NCBI RefSeq assembly: GCF_947496855.1
Contig: NZ_CANMED010000008.1
Span: 264,509-328,508, forward strand
Length of the DNA stretch: 64,000 nt
Origin: an uncultured Aquimarina sp.
Lineage (GTDB): Bacteria > Bacteroidota > Bacteroidia > Flavobacteriales > Flavobacteriaceae
Direction of reading: 5' to 3'
Part shown: positions 16,110-24,126 of the stretch, in pieces
How positions within the stretch are numbered: the first letter of the stretch is position 1
How the letters are laid out: every line of letters begins with the position of its first letter
Translations under genes and position numbers: made by a program
The notes under the pieces: generated by a model
The model's database searches: none
Told to the model about the DNA's origin: nothing
The model's input: the letters and a program-made list of their open reading frames with translations, nothing else

Positions 16110-17255
16110 TTAGTCCTTTTTTATGTTTTTCAGATACTTTTTAAACACTTCCTGAAAACTAACAAGATCTATCTTTTCTTTTTTGACTTCGTTACTGCCG
16201 TTATATTCTTCATAATATGAATCGACTTCTTTCTCAAAAAACCGTATCCCTTTTATCACCTCACTATTGTCTCCCGTGATGATGTATCCTCTATATATCT
16301 CTGGCTCTTTTGGGCGAACACCCTCTTCTCGCTTCATCTCCATTATAGAAGCCTCTACTAAAGCTTTGAAAAATACTTGTATATTTTCAGAGGTAAATGT
16401 TTTAGGCTTATCAAAATAAAAACCTAACAAATCTATTAAATCTAATCTAGAAGGATATTCAATAAAATCACTAGTGCCATAACTATATATATCATTATTT
16501 TGATCATATATAAATAACGTACTATTTATTGGTAAGCTTTTGGGTTCACCATTTACAAAATATTTAGACCCTATATGGTTTCCATTTATATCATAAGCAG
16601 CCACCCAACCATTGTCTTTTCTTGATAATCGAACTTGCAATTTTTCTCCCACAGTAGCTAATGTAGGTGATCCTATTAGAATAGTATCCGCTACTAAAAC
16701 CATAGAAGTCCTCTGATAATAGTGCATTGCAAATAAATCAATATGTAATTCTGTAATTTTATAATTCTCTATTTTCTTAGAAAACATTGTAGAAGATTCT
16801 TCTTCGTATTCATATCCATTTATTATTTGACCATTTTCATAAACGGACTTGATATTTAATTTTGGTTTATATAAATCTTTCGTATAGGCCTCATAGTATT
16901 CTTCATTCATTACCTCTCCGTCTTTTTCTTGAAAACCTTCTTTTTCTGTGTTTTCTACTCCCAATGTCATTTGATAGATGTCAAGAGAATATTGAAATTT
17001 TGCTTCTCCATTCTCATAATAATCAACTCTAGGAAACTCTTTATTTCCTTTTGAAAAATATCCTTGATAAGGTTTGCCCTCCTTATAAATACCTTTATAG
17101 GTTTTCTGAGGTTTCTCGATAATAACAAAAGAATCATATTCAATAAAATCTTCCATGTTTTGAGAATTTACAGGATTAGAGAAAAGAATGTAGAATACTA
17201 AAAGAAAAGGAATTTTGATATAATAATTGATTGTATATCCTAATGGAAATTTCAC
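16110..17255 (-). CDS. secreted protein of unknown function with MORN-like segments
   Basis: A 381-residue protein with an N-terminal hydrophobic signal (IPFLLVFYILFSNPVNSQ). The first third has short MORN/YwqK-like turns (TYKGIYKEGKPYQGYFSKGN, YYENGEAKF, VYENGQIINGYEYE); the rest, including LDLIDLLGFYFDKPKTF and MEMKREEGVRPKEPEIYRGY, is not recognised. It sits between the phosphoesterase gene (84 bp) and nadV (95 bp) but nothing links it to NAD metabolism except position. Confidence 0.7.
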   Translation of the reverse strand: MKFPLGYTINYYIKIPFLLVFYILFSNPVNSQNMEDFIEYDSFVIIEKPQKTYKGIYKEGKPYQGYFSKGNKEFPRVDYYENGEAKFQYSLDIYQMTLGVENTEKEGFQEKDGEVMNEEYYEAYTKDLYKPKLNIKSVYENGQIINGYEYEEESSTMFSKKIENYKITELHIDLFAMHYYQRTSMVLVADTILIGSPTLATVGEKLQVRLSRKDNGWVAAYDINGNHIGSKYFVNGEPKSLPINSTLFIYDQNNDIYSYGTSDFIEYPSRLDLIDLLGFYFDKPKTFTSENIQVFFKALVEASIMEMKREEGVRPKEPEIYRGYIITGDNSEVIKGIRFFEKEVDSYYEEYNGSNEVKKEKIDLVSFQEVFKKYLKNIKKD

Positions 17256-17339
17256 AGTTTTTATTTTTAGTGTTTCGAATCACAAAAATCGTCACTTTTA
17301 TCTATAAAAATCACCCTGTTTTCAGGTAAATACAAATGG

Positions 17340-18074
17340 TTAGTTTCGTCCTTTTTCATTAGAATATAAAGTAGGTAGTGGATCACTTTGCCAGAATTCT
17401 TTGCTATCAATATCTAGTATAGTTAGTTTTCCTTTAAAAGCTGCTCCGGTATCGATATTCCATAGGTTATGTGCTTTTATTGGTGTCGATATTTTATATT
17501 CTGTAGTTGGGGTATGACCTATATAAATTTCTTTATAATGATTAAATCGTTTTGGAGAAGTAAGCATATCCTCTAAAGTTTTTTCTTCTACTTTATCCGC
17601 CAATAACGCTGCTTCCCATAAAGTTCTGTCCCAATAATAGTTTGATTCATATTCTTCTTTTCCAACTCCATGCATAGAAGTAAATCCGGCATGTATGAAG
17701 AGTCTATTTTCTGAATCTATATAGTAATTCTGTAGTTCTTTAAAAAATTGCTTGTGTTCATTACTAGTTAGCAACCCAGATTGAATATAACTATCTATTG
17801 TTTCTTTCCCTCCGTGAGCTAACCAAACTGGATTGGTAGCTCCATCATCTAGCCATAAACCACACCACAAATCATGATTTCCTCTAATAAAAATACACTC
17901 ATTGGATATTGAAAGATCTATTAATTTCTGAATGGTTTCTGCAGATTCACTCCATCCATCAACATAATCTCCAAGAAAGATCAACGCGTCCTCTGGGGTT
18001 ACTTTAGCTCTCTCCAAGATCTGCATTAATGCTTTGTAGCCTCCGTGAATATCTCCAATTACTAGTGTTCTCAT
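17340..18074 (-). CDS. calcineurin-like metallophosphoesterase (PPP/ApaH-like)
   Basis: Start at ATG 18072-18074 (MRTLVIGDIHGG), 2 bp after the stop of the upstream glycohydrolase gene; the longer frame would overlap that gene. The 244-residue protein shows the full metal set of the PPP fold: GDIHG (8-12), GDYVDGW, RGNHDLW, and later LFIHAGF and IGHTPT. Relatives dephosphorylate proteins or cleave dinucleoside polyphosphates. In this setting possible substrates are phosphorylated ADP-ribose or nucleotide by-products, such as those made after KptA; that is inference from the neighbours. Confidence 0.85.
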   Translation of the reverse strand: MRTLVIGDIHGGYKALMQILERAKVTPEDALIFLGDYVDGWSESAETIQKLIDLSISNECIFIRGNHDLWCGLWLDDGATNPVWLAHGGKETIDSYIQSGLLTSNEHKQFFKELQNYYIDSENRLFIHAGFTSMHGVGKEEYESNYYWDRTLWEAALLADKVEEKTLEDMLTSPKRFNHYKEIYIGHTPTTEYKISTPIKAHNLWNIDTGAAFKGKLTILDIDSKEFWQSDPLPTLYSNEKGRN

Positions 18075-18076
18075 TA

Positions 18077-19003
18077 TTAAAGTATTTTTTCTGCTAACCT
18101 CTTCACATGAGTATTTAACCAATCATATTCTGGTAACTTCTCCAATTTTTCTTTGAACAAAAAGGGTATTTCATCTATCCCTAAGTAGGCTCCACAGATT
18201 TGTCCAGTAATAGAACAGTTAGTATCTGTATCTCCTTCACTTTCTATGATCTCATCAAAAATAAAACTGATATGTTTATTTTTAATTTTGCTAGCTGCGA
18301 AAATGCAGAAAGGAACAGAATTTACAACATAACCATTGTTTCCGAACTTATTTGCAGCTTCTATTATGGAAATATTATTTTCTAAATCACTTAACTCAAA
18401 AATCCGTTCACGAACATTTGAGCTAGGAAGTCGATCCGCAACCAATCTGAGTAAACTAGTATTATTTAACCAATTTCCATTTAGAATAGTTTTAATTGAA
18501 ATAATTATTGCAAGTGCTCCAATATATGCTTCTGAATTGTTATGTGTAATTGAGCAAATTTCTTCTATTTTATTTCTTGTAATAGTATCAAAAAACGCCA
18601 GAGGAGCAATTCGCATTGCCGCTCCATTTCCCGCAGCGTACTCACCTCTTCTTCCTGTTTGACTCCAATCCATACCTATTTGGAGCTCTTGAAAAGCCTT
18701 CAAAGTAGAAGCTCCTATGCCCCGAATTATTCCTTTTGAAAAATAATCAATAAAATACTTAGATAATAATTCTGGTTTTAATTCCTGATTTTTTAATAAT
18801 GCCTCACAAGTTATTATCGTTAATTGTGTGTCATCAGTAATTCTCCATTCCGGTAGTTTAAACTTTGGTTTTCCAAACGGATAGAAAGTTTTATCATCTA
18901 ATGGGTTTTTTGAAATATTTTCAAATCCACTTCCCATAGCATCCCCAATTGCACCCAAAAACATAGACCCCAGAAACCTCTCTTTTTTAGTAATCATAGG
19001 CAT
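18077..19003 (-). CDS. ADP-ribosylglycohydrolase (DraG/ARH family), first copy
   Basis: A 308-residue all-alpha binuclear-metal hydrolase that removes ADP-ribose from modified targets. Metal-binding motifs are visible: GAIGDAMGSGFE near residue 18, ITDDTQLT near 55 and EGDTDTNCSITGQICGAYLG near 264, the two Asp clusters that hold Mg. The target (protein Arg, Ser, nucleic acid or free ADPR derivative) cannot be read. A second, more distant copy is encoded at 22717-23664. Confidence 0.9.
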   Translation of the reverse strand: MPMITKKERFLGSMFLGAIGDAMGSGFENISKNPLDDKTFYPFGKPKFKLPEWRITDDTQLTIITCEALLKNQELKPELLSKYFIDYFSKGIIRGIGASTLKAFQELQIGMDWSQTGRRGEYAAGNGAAMRIAPLAFFDTITRNKIEEICSITHNNSEAYIGALAIIISIKTILNGNWLNNTSLLRLVADRLPSSNVRERIFELSDLENNISIIEAANKFGNNGYVVNSVPFCIFAASKIKNKHISFIFDEIIESEGDTDTNCSITGQICGAYLGIDEIPFLFKEKLEKLPEYDWLNTHVKRLAEKIL

Positions 19004-19058
19004 TTGATATTTTATTGATCAACAGTTTTCATAAACAATACACCAATTACCAGTGTTC

Positions 19059-19610
19059 TCATTCGGCCAATTTATATATAATATCAGTTCTCAATACATA
19101 CTTTGTTCCTGATACTATCGGTTTTCCTTCATGACGTAACGGATGATGAAACACTAGGGCATCACCTAGTTTAGGTATGATTGTTACTCCGTTTTCAAAA
19201 AAAGTCTCTCCACCTTCAAAATTTTCATTGAGATATATCAAAAACGAGAAGAAACTACATTCCTTTTCATTTCTTTCATAACTACCATCTTTATGCATTT
19301 TAAAACGCTGTCCTTCTTCGTACTTGTAAATCCGAAACATTTCATTTAAGTCATTCGCTTTGTAAGCTCCAAAATCTAATAGTATATAAGGCTTAATTTT
19401 ATCCCAAATTTTATCTGCCAATCTTTGATCTTTAAACATGATTCGCTGATTATTCCGAATCCCTTTGACTTTAACCTGTCGTCCATCAATAGAAACTTTA
19501 GCTTCTTCGAATGAAACTTGTTCTCCTTTCTCTATAAAATGATCACACATTTCTTTTGAAAGAAAATTCTCAATTAAAAATATTTCTGGATGTAGTATAT
19601 TTTTGATCAT
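19059..19610 (-). CDS. 2-oxoglutarate/Fe(II)-dependent oxygenase, prolyl 4-hydroxylase-like
   Basis: A 183-residue jelly-roll dioxygenase with the iron triad H106-x-D108 (KMHKDGS) and H160 (LRHEGK), and a basic residue for 2-oxoglutarate (K170 or R174 in GTKYVLRTD). The FEGGETFF motif is typical of P4H-type enzymes. Such enzymes hydroxylate proteins or nucleotides. Its place among ADP-ribose genes is unusual; it might modify an ADP-ribosylated or phosphorylated substrate, but no evidence shows which. Confidence 0.85.
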   Translation of the reverse strand: MIKNILHPEIFLIENFLSKEMCDHFIEKGEQVSFEEAKVSIDGRQVKVKGIRNNQRIMFKDQRLADKIWDKIKPYILLDFGAYKANDLNEMFRIYKYEEGQRFKMHKDGSYERNEKECSFFSFLIYLNENFEGGETFFENGVTIIPKLGDALVFHHPLRHEGKPIVSGTKYVLRTDIIYKLAE

Positions 19611-19633
19611 TTGATTTCTTTAACTGTATATGA

Positions 19634-19666
19634 AGACCTGTCAGGTTTTGAAAACCTGACAGGTCT
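19634..19666. repeat. REP-like perfect palindrome
   Basis: AGACCTGTCAGGTTTT, one G, then its exact reverse complement: a 16-bp stem in the 63-bp gap between kptA and the oxygenase gene. Elements with the core AACCTGACAGGT are scattered through many Bacteroidota genomes. It would form a strong hairpin in the operon mRNA. Confidence 0.8.
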
Positions 19667-19673
19667 AACTCCG

Positions 19674-20219
19674 TTATCCTTTAAATTCAATATATTCTGG
19701 AGCTACAGTATCTGTTAACCAAACTCCATTATCCGATTGATAAAACTCAATACCGTTACGATTCATATCTCCAGATCGAACCGTGAGTATTATTGGCACT
19801 CCTCTTCTGGAGCCTACTTTCATCGCTGTTTCTAATTCTTCACTAAGATGTACATGATGTCTACTCATTTTTAGCAAACCTTTTCTTCGTATATCTTCTC
19901 TAAATTTACCTACCGTACCGTGATATAAAAATTCTGGTGGGTGAACAGCAGTATACTCCAAATCCACTTTTATAGAATGTCCTTGATTCGCTCTTATTTT
20001 GGTTTTGTCTTCATTAAATGCAAAACGCTTTTTGTCATTAGTAGCAACAACTTCTTTTAGCGTTTCTAACGTTAGTTTATTACGATGTTTATTCGCTTTA
20101 CTTATTAGTTCATTTACATCTGCCCAACCGTTTTCATCTAATTGTAATCCAATCTTTCCTGGATTGTGCCTAAGAATTAGGCTTAAAAATTTACTTATTT
20201 GTTTAGTATTTGTTTTCAT
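19674..20219 (-). CDS. kptA: RNA 2'-phosphotransferase, Tpt1/KptA family
   Basis: A 181-residue enzyme that removes an RNA 2'-phosphate using NAD+, releasing nicotinamide and ADP-ribose 1'',2''-cyclic phosphate. Family signatures are present: SKFLSLILRHNP (first catalytic Arg), GWADVNELI, RANQGHS (catalytic His), LYHGT, and VHLSEELETAMKVGSRRG with the later arginines, completing the R-H-R-R set. Bacteria rarely make tRNA 2'-phosphates by splicing, so the RNA target is unclear; NAD-type or ADP-ribosylated RNA ends are discussed for the family. It overlaps the SLOG gene by 17 bp. Confidence 0.92.
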   Translation of the reverse strand: MKTNTKQISKFLSLILRHNPGKIGLQLDENGWADVNELISKANKHRNKLTLETLKEVVATNDKKRFAFNEDKTKIRANQGHSIKVDLEYTAVHPPEFLYHGTVGKFREDIRRKGLLKMSRHHVHLSEELETAMKVGSRRGVPIILTVRSGDMNRNGIEFYQSDNGVWLTDTVAPEYIEFKG

Positions 20220-20745
20220 TTTCTTTAATAATTCTTTTCAATTCGTCATAATCCGAAAGAACCATAAATAAGTTGTGTTCATATTTCGGTATGATATTTA
20301 ATTTTAATGAATCGACGATTGTATTCCAAAAATCACCTATAAAATATACTTTAGGTCTATTAGTTACCTCTTCTTTTCTAATAATATCTAATGTCAAAAA
20401 CACTTCTGATAATGTTCCTATACCTCCTTTTTGAATAATAAAAAGATCTGTTTTATCAATTAATATTTTTAATCTTTGATAAAGATTTTCTGTTACGATT
20501 GTTTCAGTTAGAAAATCATTCCCTTTTACAGAACCTACCTGTTTACAAGTAATTCCAACGGCTTTCCCCCCTACACCAGTAATACCTTTAGACACGGCTT
20601 CCATCATGCCTCCGTATCCACCATTCTTTACCACATACCCTCTTTCACCTAATAAAGCACCTATTTTTATGGTTTCTTTATATTCTTTACTATTACGATC
20701 CTTACCTGATCCTCCAAATAATGCTGCATATTTTATCTCTTTCAT
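20203..20745 (-). CDS. SLOG/LOG-family Rossmann protein (TIGR00725/00730-like)
   Basis: A 180-residue protein with the LOG features: ALFGGSGKD, GGYGGMMEAVSKG (near 43-55) and the catalytic-type KGGIGTLSEVF (near 105-115; the Glu is the nucleophile of the LOG phosphoribohydrolases). SLOG proteins bind nucleotide sugars; some cut the N-glycosidic bond of nucleoside monophosphates, others act as ADPR or cADPR sensors in antiphage systems. Here it is fused in an overlapping run with macro (4 bp) and kptA (17 bp), so an ADPR- or NAD-derived ligand is likely. Confidence 0.82.
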   Translation of the reverse strand: MKEIKYAALFGGSGKDRNSKEYKETIKIGALLGERGYVVKNGGYGGMMEAVSKGITGVGGKAVGITCKQVGSVKGNDFLTETIVTENLYQRLKILIDKTDLFIIQKGGIGTLSEVFLTLDIIRKEEVTNRPKVYFIGDFWNTIVDSLKLNIIPKYEHNLFMVLSDYDELKRIIKENENKY

Positions 20746-21251
20746 ATCCTTAATAATTTATCATACAGATTATAATTCTCTTCATCAAAGCAAACAAAAA
20801 TTACTTCTTCTATTTGCTCTTGATTAAAACTCCTAACTGTTTCAATAGCAATCTTAGCTGCTAATTTTTTTGGAAACTTATAGATTCTTGTACTAATATT
20901 CGGAAAAGCAATTGTTTTAATATCGTTTTCAATTGCTAATCTTAAAGCATTGGTATAACAATTAGCTAACAGACTTTCTTTATCTTCTCCTCTATTATTC
21001 CATACAGGTCCTACTGTATGAATTACATATTTAGTAGGAAGATTTCCTGCTGTAGTAATAACTGCTTTACCTGGATTACATTTTCCTTGAGTAGCTCTAA
21101 TTTTTCTACACGCTTCTAAAATTTCTGAACCACCTTTTCTATGAATCGCACCATCAACTCCACCACCGCCTAATAAAGAAGTATTAGCTGCATTGACGAT
21201 AACATCTACTTTTATTGTAGTAATATCAGATTTAAGTACTTTTAGTTTCAT
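20742..21251 (-). CDS. macrodomain protein (ADP-ribose binding or hydrolase, MacroD/YmdB type)
   Basis: A 169-residue single macrodomain. VDVIVNAANTSLLGGGGVDG (key N20, N21, N24 region and the GGGGVDGAIH loop) is the MacroD-type active site, and YVIHTVGPVW and IAFPNISTRIYKFP hold the distal ribose. Such enzymes remove ADP-ribose from acidic residues, deacetylate O-acetyl-ADP-ribose, or hydrolyse ADP-ribose 1''-phosphate, the product that follows KptA. Start and stop overlap both neighbours by 4 bp (ATGA), so it is cotranslated with DUF4291 and the SLOG protein. Confidence 0.92.
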   Translation of the reverse strand: MKLKVLKSDITTIKVDVIVNAANTSLLGGGGVDGAIHRKGGSEILEACRKIRATQGKCNPGKAVITTAGNLPTKYVIHTVGPVWNNRGEDKESLLANCYTNALRLAIENDIKTIAFPNISTRIYKFPKKLAAKIAIETVRSFNQEQIEEVIFVCFDEENYNLYDKLLRI

Positions 21252-21883
21252 TTTAACTTTAAATATGTATTCAACTTCTCATTCTTCAGAATCAATGGCT
21301 GTTCTAAAGGTGTTACTAGTTCTTCTAAGTTATTAGATTTTACCAATGCATATTGTTCTTTCACAAATTGTGAGATATCTTCTATCTCCAATATATCTTC
21401 GGACGCATACGATTTTATAAATTCCTTCCTTAATCCTATCTGAATTGCTCTTCTTTCCAATTTAGCTCCATAGGGATCGTGATCAGGATCCCATTGCAGC
21501 CTTACATCAGAATTAGTAACATCCTCTTGCCAAGCTTCATAAGATGTATATAATTCAGGTTTAAATGAAGAGTACACCGCGTTACTTAGGTAACTTTCGA
21601 AAGCCTCACGCTTTAGATGTATTGCTAACACGACCTCTTGTCCTTCTTTGGTTCCCCATCCATTGCGATACATCATCCAAAGAAAATTAGGCTTAATCCA
21701 AGTCATTCTTTCTAAACTAAATGGGCTTCCAAAAAATTGATTTTGAGCTGCAAAATTTCCAATAGCAGGTCTATATGATTGATATACCACTATTTTATCA
21801 TCATCATATTGCGCCATAATATGGTATCCTTGTTGTGGCCAGTTTTCTTCTTGTTCTTTATAGTTTGTTATTTCTAGTTTCAT
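21248..21883 (-). CDS. DUF4291 family protein
   Basis: A 211-residue protein with the DUF4291 pattern: YHIMAQYDDDKIVVYQSYRP, IGNFAAQNQFF, RMTWIKPNFLWMMYRNGWG, and LQWDPDHDPYGAKLERRAIQ (each a separate conserved block). The family is uncharacterised; comparative genomics has linked it to NAD/ADP-ribose gene neighbourhoods, as here. It could be a transferase or hydrolase acting on NAD or a derivative; the sequence alone does not decide. Confidence 0.88.
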   Translation of the reverse strand: MKLEITNYKEQEENWPQQGYHIMAQYDDDKIVVYQSYRPAIGNFAAQNQFFGSPFSLERMTWIKPNFLWMMYRNGWGTKEGQEVVLAIHLKREAFESYLSNAVYSSFKPELYTSYEAWQEDVTNSDVRLQWDPDHDPYGAKLERRAIQIGLRKEFIKSYASEDILEIEDISQFVKEQYALVKSNNLEELVTPLEQPLILKNEKLNTYLKLK

Positions 21884-21906
21884 TTTAAATAATTTTTAAA
21901 TGTCCA

Positions 21907-22455
21907 TCAAGGACTCAACATATCCCTCACTTCCATCAGGGCAAAACCTAATAAGTTTTGGCCTCTCCATAAATTGGGATTTTGCGCTTTTTCGTTTGCT
22001 TGTCCCATTCCTATTCCCCATATGCGATCTCTTGGACTTGCTTCTACAATAATTCTTTTCTTTGTATTCAACAAAAACTGTTTCTGTTCTTCATCTTGAG
22101 AAAACTTATGATAGTTTCCTTTTTTAACAATCTCATATTTATGAGCATCCCATATCTTAGGATCAAAGTTTTTAACCTTTCTTCCTAATTGTTTAGCTTC
22201 CATTGGGTGATTGCAGTCAATAACCTCTCTTTCTATTAAAGGATCTTTAAACAGTCTTGCTTTTTCTGCCATCATCCAATGTTCTGCTGTTTTGTAGATA
22301 ACTCCTTCTACTTCGAAGGATTGATTCCACCATTGACTAAAACAGCTTTTACCTATACTACCATCCTTATTAGGTGTATGTCCCCAGAAGAACATATATT
22401 TCAAAGTCTTTCCTCTATTAAATTGTTCTTGTATGTTTTGTAATGTGTATTTCAT
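21907..22455 (-). CDS. NADAR-domain protein (YbiA/RibX-like)
   Basis: Start at ATG 22453-22455 (MKYTLQNIQEQF), 183 residues; the longer upstream frame is a lysine-rich low-complexity extension and unlikely. NADAR features: YMFFWGHTP, FSQWWNQSFEVEGVIYKTAEHWMM with the conserved Glu, and SPRDRIWGIGMG then NLWRGQNLLGFALMEVR. Family members hydrolyse riboflavin intermediates (YbiA) or, as shown for several NADAR proteins, remove ADP-ribose from guanine bases. In this cluster the second role fits better. DUF4291 follows after 23 bp. Confidence 0.9.
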   Translation of the reverse strand: MKYTLQNIQEQFNRGKTLKYMFFWGHTPNKDGSIGKSCFSQWWNQSFEVEGVIYKTAEHWMMAEKARLFKDPLIEREVIDCNHPMEAKQLGRKVKNFDPKIWDAHKYEIVKKGNYHKFSQDEEQKQFLLNTKKRIIVEASPRDRIWGIGMGQANEKAQNPNLWRGQNLLGFALMEVRDMLSP

Positions 22456-22716
22456 TTTTTCTTTTTTATTCTTCTTTTCTTTTTTGCATTGCCCAAAAAA
22501 GAAACATAAAAGTCTAGTCTTATGATATTTCAACTAAAAATATCGCTCTCTTCTCTAAATTAAATTAAAACGTCTTTGTATTGCTGAGCAATTTGTTTTC
22601 AGAGAAAAAAGACAGCTTTCAAATTAACTTTCAAATCATCACAAATTTAATTTTACGTTTCGTTCACTTCATTTTTTACGTTGAAATTTCAGTAGGACGT
22701 TTCAGTAATTTCTTGA

Positions 22717-23664
22717 TTAATTCAAACTTTCATTAAATCGTTCTATCAAATCTTCAATATCCTCGAATCTTGCCAACTGAAATCTCCATGTTTCCGGAAT
22801 AGTTTCATACCCAAAATACAACCCTGCCAATCCACCCGTTACAGCAGCTGTTGTATCTGTATCTTCTCCTAGATTAACTGCTTTTAAAACTGCTTCTTCA
22901 TAAGATTCTGAATTAAGTAAACACCAAAAAGAAGCTTCTAAGGTTCTCAATACATATCCGGTTCCTTTGATATTAAATCTGTCTTGTTTACTAATATCTT
23001 CTTCCAAAATTCTTGCAAAAAGGCTTACCTCTTTAGGATTAAAATCATTTTCAATCGCAAAATCTAATATTGGTTTTTTAATAGCTTCATAGGCTTCAAA
23101 TTTATCTTTACCATTTAAAAGTAATAAGGCATATTCCACATAAATAAAACAAGAAAAAACAGACCTTAGATGACCATGTGTTATTGACGAAACTCTTTTG
23201 ACAAGATCATATCTAACATTAATATCGCCTTCATCTTTTAGAAAATATATCAATGGTAATATCCTCATCAAAGATCCATTTCCATTAGAGTATTCATCTA
23301 AACCGCCACATAAATCAGGTGTCATCCCTCTTTTATATTGATAAATTGCATTTTTGGTTGTTATCCCAATATCAAAAACAAATCCTCTTGGCGTCCATAG
23401 GTTTTCATAAAACCAAGCTGCAAATTTAGAAGCGATATCCTCCAAATCATATCCATCACATAAACTATCTATCAGACAAAAAGTTAATGAACTATCATCA
23501 GACCAAGTTCCTTCTGGTTGATTATGTGTGCCATACCCGATCATATCCTGAGCAGGTCTTTTATCCATTTGATCTCTATCCAAAAACTCGTATGGGACTC
23601 CTAATGCATCTCCAACCGCTACACCGAATATTCCTCCTTTTATTTGTTCTAATAAATTTTTCAT
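22717..23664 (-). CDS. ADP-ribosylglycohydrolase (DraG/ARH family), second copy
   Basis: A 315-residue protein with GGIFGVAVGDALGVPYEF (near 11-28), GTWSDDSSLTFCL (near 52) and GEDTDTTAAVTGGLAGLYFG (near 278), the metal-binding sites of the family. It differs clearly from the 18077-19003 copy, so the two probably act on different substrates. The start overlaps the deoxyribosyltransferase-like gene by 4 bp. A 261-bp gap separates it from the NADAR gene; in it a TAAATTTG box (minus strand) could mark an internal promoter, without a clear -33 element. Confidence 0.9.
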   Translation of the reverse strand: MKNLLEQIKGGIFGVAVGDALGVPYEFLDRDQMDKRPAQDMIGYGTHNQPEGTWSDDSSLTFCLIDSLCDGYDLEDIASKFAAWFYENLWTPRGFVFDIGITTKNAIYQYKRGMTPDLCGGLDEYSNGNGSLMRILPLIYFLKDEGDINVRYDLVKRVSSITHGHLRSVFSCFIYVEYALLLLNGKDKFEAYEAIKKPILDFAIENDFNPKEVSLFARILEEDISKQDRFNIKGTGYVLRTLEASFWCLLNSESYEEAVLKAVNLGEDTDTTAAVTGGLAGLYFGYETIPETWRFQLARFEDIEDLIERFNESLN

Positions 23665-24119
23665 TCCAATCTCTTCTTTACCTCATTAATCAAATCTTCT
23701 AAACCAATAACTTGTTGTACTTCATATCGCTCACAAACTACATCTACATTTCCTTTTCTCCAGAATCCATCTGGACAACAAACAATTAGTTTTCTACTTC
23801 TAGCAAATAACCCCAATTCTAAAAGTGTAATGGGTGACTTGGTATTTTTATCAAAGTACATTATGACCATATCAGATTTTTCTAATGCTTCTAATTCCCA
23901 ATTCACCTGTTCTTTAAAAACAGGATTGCCTATTTCTTGCTTCCAACTAACATCCCAACTTGCCCTTCTAGGGTTTAGTAAGGTTATGTTTTCTTCTGAT
24001 AGTACTTTGATAATTTTATTCTGCCATCTTTCTGCAACACCTACTTCAATACTTCCTGCTAAAAAAACACTTACATTTTTATCTAGTTCTATTTTTGTTG
24101 GTGCTGTGATTACTTTCAT
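23661..24119 (-). CDS. nucleoside 2-deoxyribosyltransferase-like protein
   Basis: A 152-residue Rossmann-type protein: VSVFLAGSIEVGVAERWQ at the N-terminus, LNPRRASWDVSW, and VIMYFDKNTKSPITLLELGLFA, where the Glu of LELG corresponds to the catalytic Glu of nucleoside deoxyribosyltransferases. Such enzymes cleave or exchange N-glycosidic bonds. The natural substrate might be a modified nucleoside or NMN/NAD derivative, given the neighbours: 7 bp after the prs-like gene, 4-bp overlap with the glycohydrolase. Confidence 0.82.
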   Translation of the reverse strand: MKVITAPTKIELDKNVSVFLAGSIEVGVAERWQNKIIKVLSEENITLLNPRRASWDVSWKQEIGNPVFKEQVNWELEALEKSDMVIMYFDKNTKSPITLLELGLFARSRKLIVCCPDGFWRKGNVDVVCERYEVQQVIGLEDLINEVKKRLE

Positions 24120-24126
24120 TGTTTTA

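Noticed and set aside
22456..22533. Longer N-terminus of the NADAR protein
   Set aside because: The 26 extra residues are lysine-rich low-complexity sequence (KKEKKNKKEK) unlike the family, and a good ATG follows.
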